Positions 33,469 to 43,549 of a DNA stretch of 64,000 nucleotides are shown here, in pieces. The notes under the pieces were generated by a model. It was not told the origin of the DNA. It saw only the letters and a list, made by a program, of their open reading frames with translations, and ran no database searches. The position numbers and the translations under genes are program-made. Positions within the stretch are counted from its first letter, which is position 1; every line of letters begins with the position of its first letter. This DNA comes from Undaria pinnatifida (lineage: Eukaryota > Sar > Phaeophyceae > Laminariales > Alariaceae), in the NCBI GenBank assembly GCA_012845835.1, contig JABAKD010000023.1:11062421-11126420 (forward strand), given 5' to 3'.

Positions 33469-35535
33469 ATGTCTACCAGTGAGGAAGCGGGCTACTCGGG
33501 GCAGGCTGAGGTCTTCCACGCACCCCAATCTGGATGCCCACGAGACAGGGAGAGCTCGCTCGAGATCCCGCGACTCGAGACGGGGGAACCACCGGAGGCG
33601 GGTTCCGGTGACGAGACAGAAGACGGAGCACCACTCCTCCACCCGTTCCCACCACCCAAGAGGGTCGATTCGCCGGTTTGCGCTGAGAAGACGGACCAAC
33701 CCCCAGCGGACTCGGGGGCGTCTCGACGCCAGCTCTCGCCAGCCCTGCGGGAGCGCCACCAGCTGCCTCCCCCGCGCTCGACAGGACACCATCGCCGCCA
33801 CCTGGGCTCTCCGCGCTCGACAGAGCGCCACCCCCAGAGCTCCCGGGACCGGGGCGGTCATGCCGACGCCAACCAGACGATAGCACGCCGACGTCGGTTT
33901 GACGAAGATATCGAGCAGGCGAAGACCGCTGCGCGGGAGGCGTCCCTGGTAGCGAAGAGAGCGCAACAAGCCCTCGCCCAATCAGTTGCGACGGCTGCGG
34001 CGGGAGCTATCGCGGCCCCCTTGCCTTCGTCGCGCCCGCAGGGTGTCGTATCCCAGCGACCACGACCCGGGAACGACGCCTTCTTCAAGGTCATCGTCGC
34101 GTGCATGGCGTCTGCACCGAGGGTAGACTTCTCCTCAGCGTTGGCGACCGTGGTGGTGGAAACGGCCTGCGCCCTCCTCCCGTCAGAGAGGCCGGCGTCG
34201 CGGCAAGCGGACGTCCTCAGTGGAAGCGGCCTGGGCTCGCGTGGATTGTACGCCCTATGCTAGACAGACGAGAGCCGCCCCGACCCTTGCCCTCGTCAAG
34301 GCCCTGCTGATAGCCCACGACGAGGACTCCGACCCTGTCTTTTGGCCGAAACCCGGAGGAAGAGTTGGCAGAACGAAACCGGGGGAAATGCCGCGACAAT
34401 CGCGACCACGGGGACCGCAACCGTGGGGGTGGCGGCCAAAATGGTGGGGGTGGCGACCACCACCACCGCCGCGGGGGTAACAGCGCATCGGGTGCTGGTG
34501 TGCCTGGGGGCGCCGCCGAGGGGGCAACTTTGGTCCAACAACCGGGGCAGTTGGCCGCAGCTCGGGCGGAGGCAACGGACGGCGGAGGAATGGCGCGAGA
34601 GGACGTTCAGCGTGGGACGGCTCGTCAACCTCCTCCCGCTCGTCTTCGTCCTCGAGCGCGGACCACAGCGAGGTGGTCGTGGTAGCAGGCAATAGTGTCA
34701 ATAGCCATGGCAGGAGGAACATCTGGGCCTGAGGCTTTCACCCTTCTGTTGCGTCTGCTGATCGCGCACTTCGACGGGGTCGACACGGAGGAGGGCTACA
34801 CTAAGTTACATATTTTTGTAATATGTAACGGCATGCCTTTTTCTGATTTCAGTCGGGAGTTTCCCGTACTTATGTTGACCGCTACGGGGAGTGAGCGTGT
34901 TTTGTCTCCGGGAACGGATGTGGTGTTGGAGGTGGTTCGGGTGGCGGCGAATGAGCAAGTTCCGGCTCTCCTGCCTGCGTTGTACCCTGGTTCGAAGGCA
35001 ACGGACCCGCGGCCATACGCCTCGTTGAATGCTATGTGGCGGGCTTTTAGTGACAAACAAGCCATGTGCCGTCAACGGCGAAACATTTTGTTTCTCTCCA
35101 TGTTTCTTCGACGGGAGTGCGGTCATCCGCCCCGTCGGGGCCCCGGCCCGCCGATCATGGGCGCGGCCAGGGCCGAGTGCCGTCCCAGTCGCTTTCGTGG
35201 CAGACGGGATCGAGCCATCGTTCAACTGTCATTCCCATCGATGATTCATCTGACCCTTGGCTTGACCACACATCGAACTGCTGGCCACTAGAAGAGCATC
35301 ATTATGCAGAAGGTTTCGCCGTTAAGGCCTCGTTTATGACAGCCGACCCTCCCCTTTGGAGCGGCCTCCTTTCACCTCGCGCTGATGCCCTCCGAGAAAT
35401 CCGGGGGCTTTGCCTCAGCTGCCACGAAGACAACCATTCCTTCAAGCATTGTAGGCATCCTTTCATTACTGCGAGTGGCTTCTTGAACCCTGAACTAGGC
35501 CAACTTGGCGACGATGACGCACACCGACGTTGACA
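33469..35535 (+). pseudogene. gag: B gag region, broken
   Basis: It starts at ATG 33469 (MSTSEEAGYSGQ). The first part is open for about 265 codons: acidic/proline-rich, then an Arg/Glu-rich coiled-coil-like stretch (RRRRFDEDIEQAKTAAREA). A capsid-like segment (GPEAFTLLLRLLIAHFDG, FSREFPVLML) lies at about 34709-35070. The CCHC knuckle CLSCHEDNHSFKHC is at about 35410-35451. This matches Ty3/gypsy Gag organisation (capsid then zinc knuckle). Broken in a few places. Confidence 0.85.
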
Positions 35536-36869
35536 AACACGCACGGTCTGCTACCGCCGAGACGACAAATCTTCTCGCCCGAACAACCACAAGAAGAATC
35601 GTCGCCATCTTTCTGGTCAATCGTCGCCATCTTTCAGGATCACGGCCAGGTAGACTGTCACAACGATACCACATACGCGTCGGATCACCCATGGTGGTAT
35701 CCTGCGCTCGCCCGCCTCTTCTGCCCCCGCTCCCGCTCCTCGAATGCGCTTTGGAGCCGCCCACAACCCGGGCGAAAGTACACTCGCGCGCCAACCTGGC
35801 ACATTCCGTAACGGCAATCGACAGCTCCACGGCGGTACGGCACCGTCAACAACACTGTCGGGGGGTACCTATTTTGGTTTCAGAAGATGCTTATGTTCTG
35901 TTGCTAGCCTGCCCAGTAACGCAGCACAGGTAGCCTCTGTCAAGAGCCCACGGGCTCCTACGCCGTCTGCGGAAGATTCTCACGGCGTAGTACCGGCGGC
36001 GGAAACTAGCGCTTCAAGCGCGGTTTCCTCCAGCCAGGTAATTTCTTTTATTTTCTTTCTTTCGTTTTCAACGGCGACAACGCGCGCTTTCAGCGACGTT
36101 CCCCTCGGTCATGGTCTGAGTTCGGCAACGGGAACCGCGCTTCCGGCGCCGTTTCCCTCAGCCGCGGCATAAACTCAGCAATGGGGGTACGCGCTCCAAA
36201 CGCCGCCCCCATCAACCATGGCACGGGAGCCTGCGCTTTGCGCGCTCCCCCCCCAGGCACGCGTCGCGCAACAATATAGCTGCGGCGACGGCGCGTCGCC
36301 TTTTTACGCGTATGTGTTCATCCCCCCCTCTCCCTGACCAGGCGGTGGCAGTCGGTTTGAGGTGTGGGACGGTCGACCCTCGAAACACTTTTTCTGACCA
36401 CGAGGTGGCGGTCGATTTGAGGTGTGGGAAGGCCAACACTAAAACACCGAGATCTTTTGCGAGGCTCGATCCGGTGTTTGCTCGCGGTAACAGCGGGCGC
36501 TCTGTCCCTTTTACCATCAAGGAGGAGTCGACAAGATTAGCTACCTCGTCTCCCTTCTCCAAGAGATATAACGGAAAAGAGCCTCCTCGGGTAAAAACAT
36601 TATTGCCTTGCCCGAGCCCCGCTCCAGAAGACGCCCACAGGGTCGACGGACCCTGCTTCGTCTTTTTATACGCTAACCCACGTGTTTCAGGCTACGTCTG
36701 CCCCAGTGGCACAGGAAGAAGATCCGACACTGCGCGACGGGCCAGTGGTGACTCCACGGCCTCCAGCCTAATCAGCTGGACGCTATTCCCGTAAAATTAC
36801 GGAAGAATCGCGCCTCTCGTCAAACAGAAACAGCTCAGAGCCCCTGCCTCTTCGGGCGCAGTCAGAGCA
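35536..36869 (+). other. B spacer between Gag and the repeat block
   Basis: The translation is Ser/Ala/Pro/Arg-rich with no recognised domain. A segment with GGTGGCAGTCGGTTTGAGG-like sequence is duplicated in tandem at about 36340-36450. No protease motif is visible. Confidence 0.5.
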
Positions 36870-37477
36870 GTTTTTTTGCGATTATACGCCAAAAAGCGAA
36901 GAGGCCACGACGCGAGAAACCGTGGGTTCGGACTCGCGTCGTGCCCCCGAGGCCTGGCGTTCCTGAGGGGGACACTACAGGCCCAAAGAGCCGAGGACTG
37001 GTGTTCCCAAACGGGGACATTGCAGACCCAAATGCCCAACGAGGCTACCGACGGGTTGGCACCGTCGGTGTTGGACTCTTTTTCGGGTGCAGCGAGGGCG
37101 GCTTCTTACGAGTGTCCGCCAGCGAGTGAGGAGGACCCGAGGAGAGAAACCCCAGGTTCGGACTCGAATCTTGTTCCCGAGGCCTGGTGCTCCCGCAAGG
37201 GGACACTACAGGCCCAAAGAGCCGAGGACTGGTGTTCCCAGAAGGGGACATTGCAGACCCACAAATGTCCAACGAGGCTACCGACGGGTTGGCACCGTCG
37301 GTTTGTGCCATTTTTCGGGCGCAGTTAGAGCGTATTTTCGCGCTTTTCCGCCAACGAGCGAAGAAAGACCCGAGGCGAGATACCACGGGTTCGGATTCGC
37401 GTCGTGCTTCCGAGGCCTGGTGTTCCTGGACGGGGACATTGCAGGCCCAAATTTCTACACGGCTTTTGACCCTTCTC
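36870..37477 (+). repeat. B block of about 230-bp repeats upstream of NADAR
   Basis: About three units with CCCGAGGCCTGGTG, GGGGACACTACAGGCCCAAA and AACGAGGCTACCGACGGG. One frame reads NEATDGLAPSV ... EAWCS..GTLQAQ in each unit. No known domain. Confidence 0.75.
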
Positions 37478-37975
37478 TCGAATACTCCACAGCCAAAGTG
37501 GCGTTGTTCTGGCAGCCCCCATCCTAGTTTCCACCGTGGTCCCCTTCGTCGTTTGCCGTGGACGACGTACATATTCTTGCGCGGAGCAGTACATGATGGC
37601 CGAAAAGACCAAGCTTTTGCAAGACCGTTGAGCAGTGGGTCTCATCATGTCGTCGCCTTGTCCAAGCACACGCAAACGCATCGGTCGAGGCGTGCGCAAC
37701 TTTGACTTCGCTGTTGGGGACAGAGAGAAGCAAAACGCCGTGTCACCTGGCACCTACGCCAAATTCACGCAGAACCCAGCAGCCATAGAGAAATCACCTT
37801 TCGAGCTCTGACAACAAGCTTCTGGCTGAATCCAGCCCTCTGAACCCAGTGTGGGGTATTGGTCTCCGGGCGGATGGTCCCAGGGCCAACAACCCATGCC
37901 AGGGGAGAGGAAAACCTTGCTCGGTGAAGCACTTTCTGCCGTTCGCGCAGCTATTTGCGACAATGAGACCGGGTC
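37478..37975 (+). pseudogene. B NADAR-domain region (YbiA-like)
   Basis: Motifs in the order of the NADAR fold: VALFWQPPS, SFAVDD, AEQYMMAEKTKLL, RIGRGVRNFDFAVGD, GTYAKFTQNP, VWGIGLRADGPRANNP, and LLGEALSAVRAAI. Known NADAR proteins have exactly this succession (FY.....SNF, aEqymMa.KA, iGR.vr.F, ..KF.qNp, WGiGl..dd, nlLG.alm.vR). The Glu and Lys of AEQYMMAEK and the WGIG motif, which are conserved in the family, are present. The region is broken and its role in the element is unknown. Confidence 0.85.
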
Positions 37976-38149
37976 GGCGCACCCGGCCTCCCCTAGTCGG
38001 TTCCGCACCTGCACTGCGAGTGCAAGAACCAAGAAATCTCGTCCGCGCCGCAACCGGATCGTTCACAGCGGCCAGCGCTCGCAAAGCTTCCCCTTCGGCG
38101 TTTCCAACCTATTTCTCGGGCGCGTTGGCCAATTAAAAGCCGTGAAGGT

Positions 38150-38535
38150 TTGGAGATAGCTTCTGGCGTCGCCCCTGACTTTGCGATGTCAGAACACGGC
38201 CCCTGTTTCGTCAAGGGTACTGTGACGCTGGACGACGTTTCGTTCACTATGAAAATCGCGTATATCAGTCGAGCAACGCTCGACTCGGAGCGGCACTGGA
38301 CTCCTCTAGATTTGGGGACCGACAGCATTGTTTGGGCTACCAAACACCCTGGAGGGTACTGTGGAGAACAAAATGCCGCATATCCTCCGGCCACAAGACA
38401 CAGGAGAGCACTGGCAAAGTGGGGATCCTCAATGCACGAGTCCAGCGGTAGCTTGAGTTCGTCACCGCGTTCGATTGCACACTCAAGTACCGCAAAGGCA
38501 GCGCCAACGGCATCGCCGATTTTATATGGCCCGTT
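38150..38535 (+). pseudogene. B RNase H remnant
   Basis: MKIAYISRATLDSERHW and SIVWATKH follow the Ty3/gypsy RNase H pattern. Only about 175 bp separate it from the NADAR region, too little for a reverse transcriptase. Broken. Confidence 0.7.
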
Positions 38536-38589
38536 TTCCAGAGCCTGTTACGGAGTACGACCGCAGTGGCTTGACAAACTTCAACCCCG

Positions 38590-38870
38590 TGGGGTTGCCA
38601 AGCCCCAACCCCGTTGGAGAAAGCGGTATCCACCTCCTATGGACCCGCGGGCTGCGCGCTCCGTCTTCGCCGATCCCAGGGGTCGGTTTGGGTGGACTCG
38701 CGCCCCCGCCGAAAACACTGTCTTGGGTGAGCTCGTGCCAACACCGAAAGCACAGCTTTGGGTGGACTCGAACCCCTCGCCGAAAGCACTGTCTTGGGTG
38801 GGCTCGTGCCCCGCACTGAACATGCTGCCTTGGGTGGGCTCCCTCTCACCTCTACCGCGTTTCACGATTT
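38590..38870 (+). repeat. B short repeats with TTGGGTGG core
   Basis: Units of about 46 bp with CTTGGGTGGGCTCGTGCC and CCGAAAGCACTG; a coding-like frame gives LGWARAP/LSWVGS repeats. It matches 4360-4640 (A) and 51130-51330 (C). Confidence 0.7.
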
Positions 38871-39846
38871 TCGCACACACGAGCCACGTATAAGGATTGA
38901 CGGCCTTTCTGCTTCCCCGGGGACATTCGTCGCTCGTGTTTCTGCCTCCGTCGCCACTACCGAAGGCTGTACCGGCCGCGGGTCGATTTCACCTGCCGCC
39001 GACACCGTTTTTGCTTCGGTTTTTGCCATACCCATCGAGGGCGGCACGGGCTCCGCAGAAGCCCTGGCTGCAGCGACGCCCATCGCACAGCCGACTTATC
39101 TATCCCGGAGGTCTTTACTGGAGACTGCCCCGCCGCGACCACCGGTTCGACTGTGTCCGTCTCCGCCATGCTTGGCACTCCAGCCCCTCCGTCGTCAACG
39201 ACGCGCCGACGAACAGCGACAACAACGGGTAATGCAACCCCGCTGAAAATTATAGATTCGGGCCCGGCGGGACCCCTCGGCCATCTTCCAGACGAGGTAC
39301 AACCCCGTCGCGAGTCCCACGGCCGCGGCCGACCCCGTCGACCGCCGCGACCCCTGCTCTTGCCGACTCGCCGGTCGGCACGGTGCCACTACCGTCCGAC
39401 CGCGACCATGCAGAGCCAATATGGGAACTCCTCTCTTACGACTCACGCCTTTTCCTGGTGACACGCCGACTGCACACACAAGGTATGACGCCCTCGGCGA
39501 CGCTGCTGACTTGCGGTTCGCTGATTCCGCCGCGCGTTATTCACATGCCGATTGGAAGCGAGAGAAGCACACTGGGCCGACTTGCCACGCCATGATGCGT
39601 TACATCTCTACCGGCCGGCCATCGGTCCTGCCGCCCGACTTTTTGTCGTGCTACCTCTCGCACAATCGTCCATCCCTCTCAGACCAAGGAGTTGGCGGAT
39701 AAGGATCGACTACATACAACCGACGACGACATCGTCCTACCCTTAACCCGACACTGCCGCCAACAAGGTCTGACAAACCCAACTCTGCGGGGCGGGCTGC
39801 TTGCCTGCTAAACGACGAGCTAGTTCGCATCTACGTTCCCCTGCTC
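38871..39846 (+). other. B linker between RNase H and integrase
   Basis: The translation (for example AVRYSH/DWKRE-like and RPSLSDQG) corresponds to the stretch before the integrase zinc module in Ty3/gypsy Pol. It differs from C by more than 10 percent up to about 39607, then becomes practically identical. Confidence 0.55.
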
Positions 39847-41736
39847 ATGCGCCCTTGGATCATGCAAGCTTGTCACTTGACGTCTTCTTGTCACCTTGGC
39901 ACCACGCGCACGTTGCGCATGCTGGAGCGTTTTCATTGGTGGATTGGCATGAGTGTGTGCACCCGGTGGTGTCTTCGCCACTGCTTGAAGTGCCAAGCGC
40001 GGAAAACCCCACGGCTGACTGTCCGCTGGCCCATCATCACAATGCCTCTGCCGGAAGGTCTAGGTGTCGCCGTCAGTGTTGACTACTTCGGCTCCCTTCC
40101 GGTCAGACCAGGAAGCAACATTTACATCCTGCTGTTCACCGATCGCTTCAGTCGTTGGGCCGACATGTTCCCCGTCACTGCCGCTGAGTTCACCGCGGAG
40201 GGTACAGCCAATATCCTGGTGAAGCAATACATCTCCTTGTGGGGGTGCCCGCGCACCATACTCTCGGACAACGGACTGCAGTTCTGCTCCAAGCTTTCAC
40301 AAGCTGTGTATCAGCTGTTGGGTGTGCACAAGCTTGCTACAAGCTCCTATCATCCCAACTGTAACGGGGGTGTTGAGCTGGTAAATCACACTATGGCACA
40401 AATGCTGGCTATGGTCATCAACGAGCGACAAGACCATTGGGACTTGCATCTGCCCCAAGTAAAATTCGCTAACAACAACTCCGTCAGCGCGGCGACGGGT
40501 CTGGCGCCCAACGAGGTCCACATGGGCAGACTCCCACGGCTCCCCTTGACGTTTTTCGACCGCACTGGTGTCGTGGGACACCAGAGTCTGTCCCGTGACC
40601 ACCTGGTCTATTGCGACTTGGCCACTGACCGGCAAAAGCGCGTGAACGACATTGTCCGCGCACACCACGCCCTCACCGTTTCCCGTGTTAACCGCAGAAA
40701 CTCCGCCCTCGCCGACGTGCTGCGTCCAGCACCTAACTTCACTGTGGGTGGTTGGGCATGGGTATACAGTTCTGCCTTTACCATCCGCCAGGGTGTAAAG
40801 GTGAACACCGACGCCAAGGTACTCAAGACCAAACTCGCGCTTAACTGGAAGGGCCCATACAAGGTCCTGGCCGTTGGTGCCTGCTCCGCCGCTGAGACCC
40901 CGGATGGCTCGCCGCTCGGAAGCCACCTCCTTTATTTGGATCTCCAATTCGACCTGCCTGGTTCGGACGCTTGTCGGCGTGTGGCCAACGAGCGCTGCAA
41001 ACCCTGTGCCAACCCCCACGACAGCGGGGACATGCCCAAATACCTACCGGCGGGGCTGACACAGTATGTTCTCAACAAATTTTCCCAGAAGTCCCTGCCG
41101 TACCACGTCATTCAAGACGACGTTTCGACTCCTCTCCAACGGCTGGAGGTGGAGCAGATCACTGGTGATCAGTCGGTACGGGGGCGAGGTGGCGTCATCG
41201 CGGTGCTATACAAGACGCACTGGGCGGGACTCTCCGAACCTTCCTGGGAGCGGGAAATGGACCTCCACCTCTCCCGCTCCCACATCTTGCGTTATTGGGC
41301 CGAAGCCCCGGACCAGCACCGCCAAACCAACCGCCTCTACTGCCGAATGTGGATCGGAGCGGCACAGCGTGAGCTCTCCCGCAACAACGGGGAACGTTTC
41401 CTAGCGCCGGCCTACGCCCGTGTTCCCCGCGTCGATTGGCTCCGTCGCTACCGCGAACCAGTACTCCCTAAGGGAGCCCAATTTTGGTACAAGGGAAACG
41501 ATGGTTTATGGTGGCTTGGAAAAATCAGCGCGAGCACTACCGAGGACAAGGTATACCTGGTCCGCTTCCTGGACGATCCGGGACCGATCAAACTTCCTCT
41601 TCCCCCGGCGCGCTACACGACTTCAACGGGAGCCGTACGAGGTTCTCGGTGCTTTCAAATTCACATCGCCAGTGCGTTTCCTCGAAGAATCCAACGTAAC
41701 GTAGACGAATCTCGAGGCGCGGCCGTGGCCAGTTGA
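39847..41736 (+). CDS. B integrase with chromodomain and Tudor-like tail, open frame whole
   Basis: 629 codons from ATG; the frame is open a little further upstream, so this ATG may be internal to a longer Pol. Residues 10-49 form an HHCC zinc module (H-x5-H-x29-C-x2-C). The catalytic core has D79 (VDYFG), D141 (LSDNG) and E177 (GGVELVN) with exactly 35 residues between the last two. A GPY motif is at 336-338. A chromodomain covers about 432-484 (EVEQITGDQ...HWAG...PSWERE...ILRYW). After it, residues about 545-591 (QFWYKGNDGLWWLGKI ... VYLVRFLDD) resemble a Tudor/SH3-like reader. The enzyme joins the element DNA to chromatin; the two reader modules would steer it to marked nucleosomes. Confidence 0.9.
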   Translation: MRPWIMQACHLTSSCHLGTTRTLRMLERFHWWIGMSVCTRWCLRHCLKCQARKTPRLTVRWPIITMPLPEGLGVAVSVDYFGSLPVRPGSNIYILLFTDRFSRWADMFPVTAAEFTAEGTANILVKQYISLWGCPRTILSDNGLQFCSKLSQAVYQLLGVHKLATSSYHPNCNGGVELVNHTMAQMLAMVINERQDHWDLHLPQVKFANNNSVSAATGLAPNEVHMGRLPRLPLTFFDRTGVVGHQSLSRDHLVYCDLATDRQKRVNDIVRAHHALTVSRVNRRNSALADVLRPAPNFTVGGWAWVYSSAFTIRQGVKVNTDAKVLKTKLALNWKGPYKVLAVGACSAAETPDGSPLGSHLLYLDLQFDLPGSDACRRVANERCKPCANPHDSGDMPKYLPAGLTQYVLNKFSQKSLPYHVIQDDVSTPLQRLEVEQITGDQSVRGRGGVIAVLYKTHWAGLSEPSWEREMDLHLSRSHILRYWAEAPDQHRQTNRLYCRMWIGAAQRELSRNNGERFLAPAYARVPRVDWLRRYREPVLPKGAQFWYKGNDGLWWLGKISASTTEDKVYLVRFLDDPGPIKLPLPPARYTTSTGAVRGSRCFQIHIASAFPRRIQRNVDESRGAAVAS

Positions 41737-42631
41737 CTTCCAAGCCACCACCTCTCCTCGATAGTTCTTCATTTTGTTTTGAGTTATGAGTTTTGCGTCT
41801 TTGTCGTTGGGTTGTTCGTAGTGTCCTGAGAGTCTTCGTCGGGTTTAGAGGCGGTTCTTCCATTGATTTTTCTTTCTGTCCTGCCGAACCCCCTGCTCAG
41901 TGCCGGGTCAGGGTTTGGGTAAAACGCCGCTATCTGAGGCGCAGGGCTGTCGCCTTTTCGTCATTGTTCAATTTCACCCTGCCGACGCCCTCCTCAGCCC
42001 AGAGCCGGGGGGCGACCAGGGTACCCTGTTCGCGCGTAACGTGGTACAGGGCTATGTACGGATCAATGTGTCATCTTTTATATTTAGTGTGTTGTATTCG
42101 TTCTGCTTTGTTTTTTTCGTCTAAACACTTCCTCCCCTAGCGGGGCTGTAGGTATTGCCACCTTCCATCCCTGGTAGTTGTCGTTTCCTCGTCTAACCCC
42201 CCGCCTCGCCGATGGCCCGCGGGAGGTTGTTCGCACGACTTCTCCCTTGTCTTAGCGCCTGTGTTCCCCTCCATATCGACGAGGGCTCGCCTCGCCATAG
42301 TACCTTATCTGTGGTTGGTTTACCGTAGAGCCTTTCCTGCCCCCTCCCGCTACACCGGCGGCATGCGGCAGGTTCTAGAGCCTTTTCTGCCCCCCCCCCG
42401 CCACACCGGCGGCATGCGGCAGGTTTTGTTTGGGTGACTATTGCCTTGTTGTAGGGTCTTCGTTTATTTCTACTGCTTTTCTTCGCGTGTTCCTGGCTCC
42501 ATAGCCAGACGGTTAGAGGTGTAGGGGTGGGTTTTGAGGAGCCGCATCTTCGACTCATGGTCTAGTTCGTAGAACCGAAGTTTCCCGAATCTCCCATATT
42601 TCTGCATATGCGACTTATCAGGGTGGGCTAG
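41737..42631 (+). other. B 3' untranslated region
   Basis: No gene. Two tandem copies of a unit of about 47 bp (CCGCCACACCGGCGGCATGCGG) lie at 42345-42430. It ends in CAGGGTGGGCTAG, the polypurine tract, immediately before the LTR. Confidence 0.7.
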
Positions 42632-42886
42632 TGTTAAGATACGGCGTCAAAAGGCCTGTAATTATCCGAATTTAAGATCATTTGGATGGGTTTCGTATGA
42701 TGAGGTTGGCGTTTTTAGGAATTAGATCGGAGGCACGTGCCTCTGATCTCAGAAGCTATCCGGGGCTCTGGTGAAATCGAACAAAGCTACGTCTCTACGA
42801 AGGCAAAGAAAGTGAGTACTCTCCGAGGACCTGCTCAATTGGCAGATCTGCAGGGGGCACTTTGTGTCCCCACCTATAACTTCACA
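42632..42886 (+). repeat. B 3' LTR
   Basis: 255 bp, TGTTAAGATACGG to CTTCACA, shorter than the 269-bp family norm. It differs from the C 3' LTR at about 6 percent of positions. Confidence 0.85.
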
Positions 42887-43549
42887 TGCTGTTACCAGCC
42901 TGTTACGTGCATGTACAGCGGTGCATTTCTATCTCGTACGCAGTAAAAACCTTTCTATTGCGGGTACGACCTCGTACTAGTGTGTTTCCTTCTCGTACAG
43001 TGCCCCGTCACAATATATCCTAGCCCAGCTTAAAAAACAGTAGTAGTATATTCCGTTTCCTTCTCCCCTGGCCTCGCCCGGCCCAGAAAAGAAAACGTTT
43101 CTCGCAGCTCGTTTTGGTGCTGATCTGCCGCGGTCATCGCCTTAGCCCACTCAGTCCTCTTGTTCGCACGTACTCTCGTTCTCATCGACTTAGTTTACTC
43201 AGCCCACTCCTTGGCACGTGCTCTCGTTGACACCCAATATGCAGTCGGCTCCCCTTCTCCCTCGTCCCAACTAAACAAAAAACTGGTCCTCGCTGCTGTT
43301 GCATGCGGTGCCTTTTGGCACTGGTACGAGCCCCTCCACCACCACGCCCGCACGAGTACGTACCCAGTACGGGTTGGTGGTGATCGCCTCTTCGAACCTG
43401 CCCTCGTTGACACTTAATTCTAGTGGGCGCCCCTTCTCCCACGTGTCCCAAACCAAAACAAAATGCTTTTGGCAGATTTTGGTGATGAGGATCTGAAAAA
43501 AAAACAGTGCTGCCATATATGCTAACGTACGGTCCCCTGCACCTTCACC
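42887..43549. other. Spacer between B and C, first part
   Basis: No supported gene. The words CTCGTTGACAC and GTACGTGCTCTCGTT recur loosely around 43150-43420. Confidence 0.4.

Larger units (their letters stand above)
29073..42886 (+). mobile_element. Element B: NADAR-carrying Ty3/gypsy-like LTR element, partly broken
   Basis: Same family as A and C, in plus orientation. The 5' LTR is incomplete at its outer side and interrupted by element M; the 3' LTR (42632-42886) is slightly shortened. Order of parts: primer site, leader with arrays, gag, repeat block, NADAR, RNase H remnant, short repeats, linker, integrase-chromodomain-Tudor frame (whole), 3' UTR, LTR. Gag and the middle region are broken, about ten breaks in total. 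Age cannot be taken from the LTR pair because one is truncated. Confidence 0.9.

Noticed and set aside
37540-37580. AVDD-type motif before NADAR, at first read as the reverse transcriptase catalytic box
   Set aside because: In its context (VALFWQPPS ... SFAVDD ... AEQYMMAEK) it is the start of the NADAR fold, and no other RT motif is found nearby.
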